Shown: piece after piece, positions 7,674 to 15,126 of the stretch
Position numbering within the stretch: position 1 is the first letter of the stretch
Layout of the letters: each line of letters begins with the position of its first letter
NCBI GenBank assembly: GCA_038329845.1
Contig: JBBQNJ010000097.1
Coordinates: 1-15,279, forward strand
Length of the DNA: 15,279 bases
Direction of reading: 5' to 3'
Source: JBBQNJ01 sp038329845
Lineage (GTDB): Bacteria > Planctomycetota > Phycisphaerae > Tepidisphaerales > Tepidisphaeraceae
Made by a program: the position numbers and the translations under genes
Notes under the pieces: model-generated
What the model was told of the DNA's origin: nothing
Databases searched by the model: none
What the model saw: only the letters and a program-made list of their open reading frames with translations

Positions 7674-7908
7674 ATCAGCACAATCTTCGGGCAGGAGAAG
7701 AACATCACCACCCACATCCTGGCGCGGATGAACATGCTGCTGCACTCCCGTGTTGGACACGGAGTTTGACATCTACCACGGCGACACGCTGACCAACGAC
7801 TCACGTCCGCTGCGCGAGATGAACCCCGCGAAGATGCCGAAGTTCGACGCGATCGTGGCGAATCCGCCCTTCAGCTACCGATGGGAGCCGAATGATCCGA
7901 TGGGCGGA
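7674..7908 (+). pseudogene. Broken internal fragment of a second hsdM (methyltransferase) gene
   Basis: From 7677 the forward frame reads STIFGQEKNITTHILARMN and MLLHS. After one extra base at 7746-7749 the next frame continues VLDTEFDIYHGDTLTND, then KFDAIVANPPFSYRWEPNDP. These are consecutive HsdM segments, including the NPPF motif that binds the target adenine. The similarity stops after DPMG (about 7905), and nothing of the start or the last two thirds of hsdM follows. The piece begins about 40 bases after the hsdR stop. It is a frameshifted, doubly truncated remnant, left by recombination or from a second restriction locus. It cannot supply the methyltransferase; that would have to come from the gene entering at the left edge. 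Confidence 0.85.
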
Positions 7909-8073
7909 CGCCCGAAGGGATCAGGTCCAGCGGGTCGGGCGTGAGGCTTGGACGGCCGAGGTGCTGCACTTGGAGGGGGCTTGCCGCCAGCGCGGAGAGC
8001 GCAAGTGAGCGAATGGCGCCCGATGGACCCGACCCTTTCGGCCTTCTCGAAGTATGACTCCTGACCCCAGTTC

Positions 8074-8283
8074 CCCCGTGGGAGCGTCCTATCCGCGCGA
8101 GTACGCCGAGAAACCATGCGAGAACTCGGCGAAACCGTGCGTGGGTGGGGCATATTCATGCGTGGGGACGTCCTATATGCGCGTGAGAGAGTTTTATTCG
8201 CGCGTGAGAGAGTTTTATTCGCGCGTGAGAGAGTTATATTCGCGCGTGAGAGAGTTGTATTCGCGCGTGAACGCGGCGGAGCG
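8074..8283. repeat. Array of about ten 21-bp repeats, sharp on the right and decayed on the left
   Basis: Units start every 21 bases at 8074, 8095, 8116, 8137, 8158, 8179, 8200, 8221, 8242 and 8263. The right-hand ones share GCGCGTGAGAGAG followed by TTTTATTC or a close variant. The left-hand ones keep only the (G/A)(C/T)GCG(T/A)G core and a short A/T patch. Both strands are open and give heptapeptides (SRVREFY forward, SRANKTL reverse). It is distinct in sequence from the 2956 and 12257 arrays but has the same layout. Confidence 0.85.
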
Positions 8284-8685
8284 GGCCGCCGGACAGGGCC
8301 GGCAGGGGCGATTTTATCCGGCCCTGCCACGGCAGCACCCACTGGCAACGCGGGGTGGACAGCGGCGAGAAGGCGATGCCCCCTCCGCCGGCCCCGCCCC
8401 GCCCCGGGTTGGCAACGACCGATCATCAACTCGCAACGACCCACTCGCTGGGCCGGGTTTCATCGCGCGCCTCGATCCCGGTTATCCTGTCCATCGGTGT
8501 TCATCCTGGTTTCTGCTCCCGGTTCCATGTCGGTGACTCCTCGGCGATTCAGGAACTCGATTTCCAATTGGAGAGGAATCGAGCGATTGGAGGCGCGGGG
8601 GGGCGGAGGCGCGGGGGGGCGGGGGGGAGAGTCGTAGTTCAGCCCGCGAAAAATGTTATGCACCTGACCGGCATTCCCGTCCTGC
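8284..8685. other. Gap without a gene; contains a G-rich tract
   Basis: No open frame here resembles a protein, and no RNA gene is seen. The stretch 8588-8630 is a run of G7 blocks separated by CGGAGGCGC and C, with four or more G-runs, so G-quadruplex formation on the forward strand is possible. It lies downstream of the reverse-strand gene ending at 8686, where a terminator would be expected. I see no clear hairpin with a T-run. Confidence 0.5.
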
Positions 8686-9255
8686 TCACTCATTGTTCGG
8701 GCGAAGGACGATGCGCGGGGCGTGCGTTGCCTGGGCGACGGTGGGCGGCAGCTCGCGGATGAGCGGCTCATCCGAAGCCGCGAGCGTCGCCAGGGCCATC
8801 GGCGGGCGGGTTGAAGGATCGATCAGGTGGTACGACTGGGACCTTCCCGGATCGGCAAGGCGTGGGCAGAGAAGAAACGCCTGGGCGGCGCTCGGCGAAA
8901 CGGCCACGATGGCCGGATCGGCTTCCAGTTCCGGGGGCATCCTCACCGCGATCAGCCGGCAGTCCGGACGGGTCAGCATGCGCGACAACTCCGCCCACCG
9001 CGCCTCAAGAAGCGCGGTGTGGGATTGCAGCGATCGGATTTCGTCGCTCAGGCGGCTTCGCCGCCGCCACTGATCCGAACCCCACGCCAGCGCGATCCCC
9101 AGAATGAGCGAACAACAGGCCAGCAGCGTCCAGGGAAAATATCCGCGCGATTGTTGCGGGGGGGGCGGCGGCTGCGCCGGCGACGGCGACGGCGACGACG
9201 GCGACGACGGGGGGAGGGGCGGGGGCGGGGACGGGGGCGGAGGCGGGGGAGACAT
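8686..9255 (-). CDS. Proline-rich single-pass membrane protein, divergent from argB
   Basis: This 189-residue protein begins MSPPPPPPSPPPP. About 35 nearly pure Pro/Ser/Gln residues precede one hydrophobic span (residues 40-59, FPWTLLACCSLILGIALAW). A basic-charged helix follows (WRRRSRLSDEIRSLQSHTAL, likely a short coiled coil). After that comes a globular domain of about 90 residues with SYHLIDPSTRPPMALATLA. The topology is probably N-terminus inside, domain outside. The last domain loosely resembles the exported part of RskA-type anti-sigma factors (YxLW...LGTL pattern), but no cytoplasmic sigma-binding domain is present, so I do not name it. A start at 9264 (MVSMSPP) is also possible. The frame stays open much further upstream only because it is the shadow of argB. 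The Pro tract comes from CCC/CCG slippage-prone DNA, so its length may vary between strains. Confidence 0.75.
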   Translation of the reverse strand: MSPPPPPPSPPPPLPPSSPSSPSPSPAQPPPPPQQSRGYFPWTLLACCSLILGIALAWGSDQWRRRSRLSDEIRSLQSHTALLEARWAELSRMLTRPDCRLIAVRMPPELEADPAIVAVSPSAAQAFLLCPRLADPGRSQSYHLIDPSTRPPMALATLAASDEPLIRELPPTVAQATHAPRIVLRPNNE

Positions 9256-9289
9256 CGAAACCATGCGGCAATCGTAGCGCTGCAACGCT

Positions 9290-9317
9290 TTGACAGCCAC
9301 CGGGGCACTTCTATACT
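9290..9317 (+). promoter_or_regulatory. Sigma-70-type promoter of argB
   Basis: TTGACA (9290-9295) and TATACT (9312-9317) are separated by 16 bases; the -35 is perfect and the -10 differs from consensus by one base. Transcription would start near 9323-9325, leaving a leader of about 37 bases before the argB ATG at 9361. It lies between the divergent gene and argB. No arginine-repressor box was recognised. Confidence 0.8.
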
Positions 9318-9360
9318 CACCCGCTTTCCCGCGGCCGTCGAGAGGGTCTCGACAGCGGCG

Positions 9361-10269
9361 ATGCCGGAGCGTTCTTCCGCGGCACTCAACGTCATGCACG
9401 AGGCGATTTCCAAAGCATCCGCCCTGGTCGAAGCGCTGGGCTATATCCAGCGGTTCCATAACAAGGTCGTCGTCGTCAAAATCGGCGGATCGATCATGGA
9501 TGACGAGCACGCGCTGGCGAACATCCTTACCGACATCGTGTTTCTCAATTACGTCGGGATGCAGCCGGTGCTGGTGCATGGTGGGGGAAAGGCGATCAAC
9601 CAGGCGATGGAGAAGGCCGGACTCGCCCCGCAGATGGTCATGGGACGGCGCTACACCGATGAGCGCACCATCGCCATCGCCGAACATGTGCTGTGCAACC
9701 AGATCAACGGCTACATCGTCAACTTCATCCAGAGCCAGGGGTGCGAGGCGATGGGGCTGCACTCGCTGAGCAGCGTGGTGTTGTTCGCCGAAAAAACCTA
9801 CGTGCAAAGTCCGGAGGGTCGGCGCATCGACCTGGGGCTGGTGGGGGAGGTCAAGCAGGTGAACGCCCGGCTGCTGCAGTTGCTGGTGCAGGCCGATTCG
9901 ATCCCCGTCATCGCCACCATCGCCCGCGACCGCGCCGGGAGCAAGCTCAACGTCAACGCCGACACCGCCGCCGGCGCCGTGGCCGCGGCGATGAAGGCCG
10001 AGAAACTGGTGGTCGTCTCCGATACCCATGGCATCCGCTCGGACCCGACCGACCCGAACAGCCTCGTCCGCCATCTCACCGTGGGACAGGTCGATGAGAT
10101 GGTCAAATCCGGGGTGATCTCCAGCGGAATGCTTCCCAAGGTCGAGGCGTGCGTGACGGCGCTCAATGGGGGGGTTAGCAAGACGCACATCATCGACGGG
10201 CGGATCCCCCACGCGCTGATGCTCGAAATTTACACCGACTCGGGGGTCGGGACGGAAATCGTTCCGTAG
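9361..10269 (+). CDS. argB: Acetylglutamate kinase
   Basis: ArgB phosphorylates N-acetyl-L-glutamate with ATP, the second step of arginine biosynthesis, in the cytoplasm. The 302-residue length fits the family (about 290-300). Motifs seen are the N-terminal VVVVKIGGSIMDD (Lys40 and the Gly loop that holds the phosphates), VLVHGGGKAIN at about 71-80 for substrate binding, and NVNADTAAGAVAAAMKAEKL with VVVSDTHGI in the ATP half. The C-terminus SKTHIIDGRIPHALMLEIYT ends in GVGTEIV. The first ~25 residues form a helix (AISKASALVEALGYIQRF), as found in hexameric, arginine-inhibited ArgB enzymes, so feedback inhibition is plausible. The ATG at 9361 is chosen because the promoter puts the transcript start just upstream; an ATG at 9394 is the alternative and no strong ribosome site favours either. 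argF follows 72 bases downstream. Confidence 0.97.
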   Translation: MPERSSAALNVMHEAISKASALVEALGYIQRFHNKVVVVKIGGSIMDDEHALANILTDIVFLNYVGMQPVLVHGGGKAINQAMEKAGLAPQMVMGRRYTDERTIAIAEHVLCNQINGYIVNFIQSQGCEAMGLHSLSSVVLFAEKTYVQSPEGRRIDLGLVGEVKQVNARLLQLLVQADSIPVIATIARDRAGSKLNVNADTAAGAVAAAMKAEKLVVVSDTHGIRSDPTDPNSLVRHLTVGQVDEMVKSGVISSGMLPKVEACVTALNGGVSKTHIIDGRIPHALMLEIYTDSGVGTEIVP

Positions 10270-10317
10270 CCGGCGCGCCGGCCGGTGCGCCGGTCCCGCC
10301 AGATCAATCTTTTTTTT
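10270..10317 (+). terminator. GC-rich hairpin followed by a T8 run between argB and argF
   Basis: The 24 bases at 10270-10293 form a near-perfect palindrome: CCGGCGCGCC pairs with GGTGCGCCGG around a GGCC centre, with one G-U pair. Sixteen bases later comes TTTTTTTT (10310-10317). The gap between stem and T-run is longer than in a standard intrinsic terminator, so it may be a weak terminator, an attenuator, or an mRNA processing or stability element tuning argF relative to argB. Confidence 0.4.
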
Positions 10318-10341
10318 AACCGACACCGCCGGGCCATGCCC

Positions 10342-11262
10342 ATGAAGCATTTTGTTTCCATCGCCGATTGCACTGTCGAGGAGCTACGCCACGTCATGGA
10401 TGTGGCGGCGAAGCTCAAACTCCAGCTCAAGCAGACCTCGCGCAACGATCCGATTCTCGCCGGAAAATCGCTGGCGATGGTCTTCGAAAAACCCAGTCTG
10501 CGCACTCGCGTAAGTTTTTCCGTCGCCATGAACCAACTGGGCGGCGCGGGGATTTACCTGCGCCAGGAAGAAGTGGGGCTGGGTGAGCGCGAACCGGTCG
10601 AGGACGTGGCCCGCGTGCTCAGCGGCATGTGCGACGGGATCATGGCCCGCACCTTCGAGCACGAAAAAGTCGTGGGTTTGGCTAGGTGGGCAAGCGTTCC
10701 GGTCATCAACGGGCTGACCGACTATTCTCATCCCTGCCAGGCGATGGCCGACTTATTGACGATGCGGGAGACCTTCGGCGATTTGGCGGGCAGGACGCTG
10801 GCGTACATCGGCGATGGCAACAACGTCGCCCGCTCGCTGGCGGCGGCGTGCGGCAAGTTTGGACTTCGTTTTGTGATCGCCTCGCCCGCCGGTTATGAGC
10901 TGCCGCGCGACGATGTGGATCGGATCATGGCGCAGTTGCCCGGGATGGAGTTCATCGTCGCCCGCGATCCGGCCGACGCGGTGCGGCAGGCCGATGCGAT
11001 CTACACCGACACCTGGGTGAGCATGGGCCAGGAACAGGAAAAGGCCCAGCGCCTGAAGGATTTCGCCGGATACCAGATCGACGAGGCCCTGCTCACCGAC
11101 GCGCCTGATCACGCGATCGTGCTGCATTGCCTGCCGGCGTATCGCGGGCTGGAGATCAGTGCCGCGGTCATGGAAGGCGCGCGCAGCCGCGTGTTCCCTC
11201 AGGCGGAGAACCGCTTGCACCTGCAAAAAGGTCTGCTGGCGGTGCTGATGGGCGGCGCTTGA
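10342..11262 (+). CDS. argF: Ornithine carbamoyltransferase
   Basis: ArgF joins carbamoyl phosphate and ornithine to make citrulline, the sixth step of arginine synthesis. The 306-residue length is typical. Seen in order are: the carbamoyl-phosphate loop FEKPSLRTRVSF (SLRTR at 52-56); ARTFEH at 102-107; HPCQAMADLLT at 130-140; YIGDGNNVARSL at 155-166, where ornithine carbamoyltransferases have GD-x-NN; DTWVSMGQE at 223-231; and HCLPAYRG at 262-269 for ornithine binding. The SMG motif and HCLP separate it from aspartate carbamoyltransferase. The ATG at 10342 is preferred over 10336 because it leaves room for the weak CGGG site upstream; the protein would differ by two residues. It is presumably expressed together with argB from the promoter at 9290, with the intervening hairpin modulating read-through. 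Confidence 0.97.
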   Translation: MKHFVSIADCTVEELRHVMDVAAKLKLQLKQTSRNDPILAGKSLAMVFEKPSLRTRVSFSVAMNQLGGAGIYLRQEEVGLGEREPVEDVARVLSGMCDGIMARTFEHEKVVGLARWASVPVINGLTDYSHPCQAMADLLTMRETFGDLAGRTLAYIGDGNNVARSLAAACGKFGLRFVIASPAGYELPRDDVDRIMAQLPGMEFIVARDPADAVRQADAIYTDTWVSMGQEQEKAQRLKDFAGYQIDEALLTDAPDHAIVLHCLPAYRGLEISAAVMEGARSRVFPQAENRLHLQKGLLAVLMGGA

Positions 11263-11404
11263 TCGCGCTGGGCGGGGCGGGTAATTTTTCAAGCGTTCGC
11301 GGGGCGTTCGCCGATATGGTTAGGTCGCGGACGATCCGCCGCGCGGCAGAGCCGCGCGATCCGACGATTGACCAGGCCGCTCCCCCCCCCGGCGGCCTCA
11401 ACGC

Positions 11405-11411
11405 AAGGAGG
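11405..11411 (+). promoter_or_regulatory. Perfect Shine-Dalgarno site
   Basis: AAGGAGG ends 9 bases before the ATG at 11421 and fixes that start, although the frame is open upstream through the end of argF. It is by far the strongest ribosome site in the window, suggesting efficient translation of the following protein. Confidence 0.85.
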
Positions 11412-11420
11412 CGTTGTCCG

Positions 11421-12161
11421 ATGGAATACGAATGGCAAACCGTCGAGCAGGCGGCGGTGACGTTGGGATTCTCGACCCGCACGATCAACCGCCGGATCAA
11501 GGACGGTTTGATCGAAAGCCGGATGAACGCCCAGCGCCGCGAGGTGCTGGTCTGCCTGAGCGAGGAGGATCCGCAACCGGATGCTTCTTCCACTGTCGCC
11601 GAACCCGGCGCTGCCGCGCCGCTCGATGTCGGATCCCGGGCTTCTCCGGCCGCGACGAGCTTTGAATCCAATTCCAATGACCGTGGCGGCTACGATCTCG
11701 CCATGGCCGGACCAGACCCTTCTGTCGAAGGGGCTTTGGCGCTGGCGGATGAAAAGGTGCATCGGGCCGAGCTGGCCATCGTGGCGTTTCGCCAGACCGC
11801 CAATCTCTGCCAGGCGGAAATCTCGCGGGCGCGGATGGGTTCGCGTATCGCGTGGGGTGCCGTGGCGATGATGTCGCTGGGCATGTATGTCGCGGTGGGA
11901 TGGAGTACGTCGCAAATCACCCAGTCGCGGGCCCAGAGCCACTACCTCGCGGAGCAACTCAAAACCCTTTCGGAAACGACCGCGCGAGATCGGTTGCGCG
12001 CTGAGGAGTGGGTGATTCAGGCTGGACAATCCGAGCAGGCCAAGGCTCGCGCCGAAGGGGAATTGTCGGCCGTGAAGTCGGCGATGCTCGAGCGCGCCGC
12101 GCCGCCGACGCCGCCGACGCCGACGCTACTTCAGCGGTTGGCGTCGTTGGCATCGCCGTGA
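11421..12161 (+). CDS. Helix-turn-helix / single membrane span / coiled-coil protein of unknown function
   Basis: This 246-residue protein has three parts. Residues 4-45 (WQTVEQAAVTLGFSTRTINR, then IKDGLIESRM) look like a MerR/excisionase-type helix-turn-helix that binds DNA or partners. A Ser/Pro/Ala-rich linker and a charged helix (about 46-138) lead to one hydrophobic span at about 142-161 (IAWGAVAMMSLGMYVAVGW). The rest (165-228) is a charged coiled coil (SHYLAEQLKTLSETTARDRL, then EEWVIQAGQSEQAKARAEGE) ending in a PPTPPTPT tail. A DNA-binding head tethered to the membrane with an exported coiled coil would suit a one-component sensor or a chromosome-membrane anchor, but that is inference. 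It lies 158 bases after argF and converges on valS. I do not recognise the family. Confidence 0.85.
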   Translation: MEYEWQTVEQAAVTLGFSTRTINRRIKDGLIESRMNAQRREVLVCLSEEDPQPDASSTVAEPGAAAPLDVGSRASPAATSFESNSNDRGGYDLAMAGPDPSVEGALALADEKVHRAELAIVAFRQTANLCQAEISRARMGSRIAWGAVAMMSLGMYVAVGWSTSQITQSRAQSHYLAEQLKTLSETTARDRLRAEEWVIQAGQSEQAKARAEGELSAVKSAMLERAAPPTPPTPTLLQRLASLASP

Positions 12162-12256
12162 CCGGCTGGTAACGGATTCAGGACACCGCCGCGACGTGAC
12201 GTCTGGTTCGTCCAGTTCCTTCGCCTCCCAGTCATGAAAGTGCCACCGATGTGCTC

Positions 12257-12336
12257 ATCGCCGGACGCGGGGATATCGGCGGACGCGAGAATATTGCCGG
12301 ACGCGAGAATATCGCCGGACGCGAGAATATTGCCGG
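12257..12336. repeat. Array of 18-bp repeats between convergent genes
   Basis: GGACGCG recurs at 12263, 12281, 12299 and 12317, each unit reading GGACGCGAGAATAT(T/C)GCC, with a partial fifth at 12335 and a decayed unit before 12257. The first full unit differs (GGGATATCGGC). The period is exactly 18 bases. It fills the gap between the gene ending at 12161 and the end of valS at 12361. A short open frame from an ATG at 12234 (MKVPPMCSSPDAGIS...) runs through it, but this is expected from a multiple-of-three repeat and I do not call it coding. Confidence 0.85.
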
Positions 12337-12360
12337 AACAAAGACTGGCATCCGCTCATC

Positions 12361-15126
12361 CTAGGCGGCGTCGAGCTTTGTCAGTTCCACCTCGGCCGCG
12401 GTGAGTTGATCACGGGTTTGCTGAACCAGGTGCGCGGGGGCTTTGGCCACATAAGTATCGTTGCCCAGGCGTCCGCGCAGCGCCGCGATCTGGCGGTGCA
12501 GTTCGTCCCGACGCCGACTTAGCCGTTGCCGCTCGGCGTCGGGATCAACCAATCCCTCGAGGAACAGCTCGCAGCCCGCCGCGGTCGCCCGGGCCACATC
12601 GTCGCCCGCAACGTGCCCCGGTTCGACACGCCGCACCACGCAGATCCCGAGCGTTTCGATCAGTTCGCGGTTGGCGTCGATCTCCGCCTCGAGGTCCGGC
12701 GCCGCCAGGATCGACACGACCGAGGGGCGCTTGGGATCGGCCTTGTATTCGTTGCGCACGTTGCGGATCGTCGTGATGATCTCCTGCATCCGCGAAAAGA
12801 GATGCTCAGCCGCTTCATCGCACTCACCGGTCTTCGGCCACTCCGCGGCGATCAGACGACGGCTCGGTTTGTACGGCGTGTGCCCGGGGATCACCCGCTC
12901 GGGACGCGCATCGTTCAGCCGCCACCACAGGGTTTCGGTGATAAACGGAATCACCGGATGCAGCAGCCGCAGGGCCCCATCGAGCATCGCCGCGAGCACC
13001 GCGTTGGTCGTCGCCGCCCGCGCTGGGTCTTTCAGCGCCGGCTTGCTCGCCTCGAGATGCCAGTCGCACAGATCGCGCCAGAAAAAGTCATAGACGGACC
13101 TGGCGTATTGATCGAACCGATACTGCGCCAGGGCCGCATCGGCCTCGGCCACCGCCCGATGAAAGCGCGACACGATCCACCGGTCGGCCAGCGAGAGCGA
13201 TGCCGGGGTTGCCGCCGTCGGGGGATGCGCCTGCACTTGGGTCAGCACGAATTTCGCGGCATTCCAGAGCTTATTGCAGAAGTTTCGGCCCGCATCGAAA
13301 CGGTCGGAGGTGTTGCGACCATCGGGCAGGCGCTTGACGGGCATCCGAACGTCCTGGGTCTCGGTCGCCATCTGCGTCAGCGTGAATCGCAGCGCATCGG
13401 CGCCGTGGGTGAGGATGATGTCCACCGGGTCCACCCCGTTTCCCTTGGACTTGCTCATCCGCTCGCCCTTGCCGTCCAGGATCGTCGGATGAATGTACAC
13501 CTCGTGGAACGGGACCTGCCCCAGGTTGTACAACCCGGTCATCACCATCCGCGCCACCCACAGGGTGATGATGTCGCGCGAGGTGACCAGCGTGCTTGTC
13601 GGATACCAGCGGCTGAGCGCCGCGGTGGCCTCGGGCCAGCCCAGCGTGCTGTGCGGCCAGAGGGCCGAACTGAACCAAGTGTCCAGCACGTCGGGATCTT
13701 GAATAAAACCGGCCTTTTCAAGCCGCTCGATCATCGCGGGATCCGAATCACGCAGGCAGACATACTGCACGCCGTCGCGGATCACCGACGCCGCCGCCGA
13801 TGCATCGCCCGAATGATCCAACTCGATCCGCGCCGTGGCCGAACTCCAGACGGGGATGCGATGTCCCCACCAAAGCTGACGTGAGATCGGCCAATCCCGC
13901 TTTTCTCCCAGCCAATCGAGATATGTCCTGGCGTAGCGATCGGGGCTGAAGCGGACCTTGCCCTGGCGCACCGCCTCGAGCGCCGGCTCGGCCAGCGGCG
14001 CCATATGCACGAACCATTGGTCCGACAGATACGGCTCGATCGGCGTCTTGCTCCGATCGGAATGGCCCACCTGCGTCTCGTACGCCTCCTCCTTCTCCAG
14101 CAGCCCCAGTTGATCCAGATCCGCCACCACCTTCTTCCTCGCCGCTTCCCGACCCATCCCCGCGTACGCCCCGGCGTTCTCGTTCAGCGTTGCTTGCGGC
14201 GTAAGAATGTTGATCAGCTCGATCGCATCGCCTTGACCGGCGTGTCGCTGCCAGACGGCGTAATCGTTGGGATCATGCCCGGGCGTGACCTTCACCACGC
14301 CCGATCCGAATTTCGGATCGACGAGGATATCGTCGGCGATGATCGGAATCAGCCGGTCGGTCAGCGGCAGGCGAACCTTCCGCCCGATCGCCCAGTTCCA
14401 GCGCGAATCCTCCGAATGCACCGCGACGGCGGTGTCGCCCAGCATCGTTTCGGGGCGCGTCGTCGCCACCACCATGAACTTTTCCGACCCCTCGATCGGG
14501 TAACGCAGATGCCAGAGGCTCGTCTTGACCGTCTCGTGATAAATTTCATCATCGGAGACCGATGTCTGGAGAAACACGTCCCAGTTGACCAGGCGCTTGC
14601 CCCGGTAAATCAGCCCATCGCGGAACAGCTTGAAAAACGTCTGGCGTACCGCCCGCGCGCAGGTTTCATCCAGGGTGAACCGCGTGCGGTCCCAGTCGCA
14701 CGAGGCCCCGATCCGCTTGAGCTGCTCGATGATCCGATCTCCGAACTGTTCTTTCCATGTCCAGATTCGCTCGACCAACCCCTCGCGCCCTACATCATGG
14801 CGGGTCTTGTTCTCCTTCTCCTTCAGTTGCTTCTCGACCACCGCCTGGGTTGCGATCCCGGCATGGTCGATGCCCGGCACCCACAGCGTGTTGTCGCCGC
14901 GCATCCGATGCATGCGCACGAGGATGTCCTGGAGAGTGTTGTTGATCGCGTGGCCGAGATGCAGCGCCCCGGTCACATTGGGCGGCGGGATAACGATGCT
15001 ATACGCCGGCCCGGAGCGGGCGGGATCGGCCTTGAACGCCCCCTCATCCATCCATACCGCATACGCCGCGGCCTCGACCCGCGATGGATCATAATTCCCG
15101 GAAAAGTCCTCGTTCTCGCTGCTCAT
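12361..15126 (-). CDS. valS: Valyl-tRNA synthetase
   Basis: ValS attaches valine to tRNA-Val in the cytoplasm and edits mischarged threonine. The 921-residue protein has the class I signatures: PPPNVTGALHLGH, with HLGH at 56-59 as the 'HIGH' site, and ERMSKSKGN, with MSKS at 557-560 as the 'KMSKS' loop. The editing domain shows TTRPETMLGDTAVAVH near 222-237 and GHDPNDYAVWQRH near 283-295. The aminoacylation core includes QLWWGHRIPVW, and DTWFSSALWPHSTLGW, typical of ValRS, is present. The C-terminus is the ValRS tRNA-binding coiled coil (about 855-921, AERQRLSRRRDELHRQIAAL onwards). The ATG at 15126 (MSSENEDFSGNYDP) is chosen because conserved sequence begins there; the frame is open to 15162. 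Position 556 is Arg where Lys is usual in KMSKS, a common conservative variant. The gene is complete. Confidence 0.98.
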   Translation of the reverse strand: MSSENEDFSGNYDPSRVEAAAYAVWMDEGAFKADPARSGPAYSIVIPPPNVTGALHLGHAINNTLQDILVRMHRMRGDNTLWVPGIDHAGIATQAVVEKQLKEKENKTRHDVGREGLVERIWTWKEQFGDRIIEQLKRIGASCDWDRTRFTLDETCARAVRQTFFKLFRDGLIYRGKRLVNWDVFLQTSVSDDEIYHETVKTSLWHLRYPIEGSEKFMVVATTRPETMLGDTAVAVHSEDSRWNWAIGRKVRLPLTDRLIPIIADDILVDPKFGSGVVKVTPGHDPNDYAVWQRHAGQGDAIELINILTPQATLNENAGAYAGMGREAARKKVVADLDQLGLLEKEEAYETQVGHSDRSKTPIEPYLSDQWFVHMAPLAEPALEAVRQGKVRFSPDRYARTYLDWLGEKRDWPISRQLWWGHRIPVWSSATARIELDHSGDASAAASVIRDGVQYVCLRDSDPAMIERLEKAGFIQDPDVLDTWFSSALWPHSTLGWPEATAALSRWYPTSTLVTSRDIITLWVARMVMTGLYNLGQVPFHEVYIHPTILDGKGERMSKSKGNGVDPVDIILTHGADALRFTLTQMATETQDVRMPVKRLPDGRNTSDRFDAGRNFCNKLWNAAKFVLTQVQAHPPTAATPASLSLADRWIVSRFHRAVAEADAALAQYRFDQYARSVYDFFWRDLCDWHLEASKPALKDPARAATTNAVLAAMLDGALRLLHPVIPFITETLWWRLNDARPERVIPGHTPYKPSRRLIAAEWPKTGECDEAAEHLFSRMQEIITTIRNVRNEYKADPKRPSVVSILAAPDLEAEIDANRELIETLGICVVRRVEPGHVAGDDVARATAAGCELFLEGLVDPDAERQRLSRRRDELHRQIAALRGRLGNDTYVAKAPAHLVQQTRDQLTAAEVELTKLDAA

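Noticed and set aside
7317..7769. 150-residue forward frame at the end of hsdR as its own gene
   Set aside because: The first part is an out-of-frame shadow of hsdR; only the last ~30 residues are meaningful, and they belong to the hsdM remnant.
8054..8536. Overlapping forward and reverse frames through the 8074 repeat array (heptapeptide proteins)
   Set aside because: Both strands and more than one frame are open only because the unit is 21 bases long without stops; no ribosome site or non-repeat domain supports a gene.
8827..9360. Long N-terminal extension of argB
   Set aside because: The open frame upstream is Arg-rich shadow of the divergent poly-proline gene; the sigma-70 promoter at 9290-9317 places the transcript start downstream of it.
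12526..13884. 452-residue forward frame opposite valS
   Set aside because: His/Arg/Gly-rich shadow with no motif; the reverse strand is an unambiguous valyl-tRNA synthetase.
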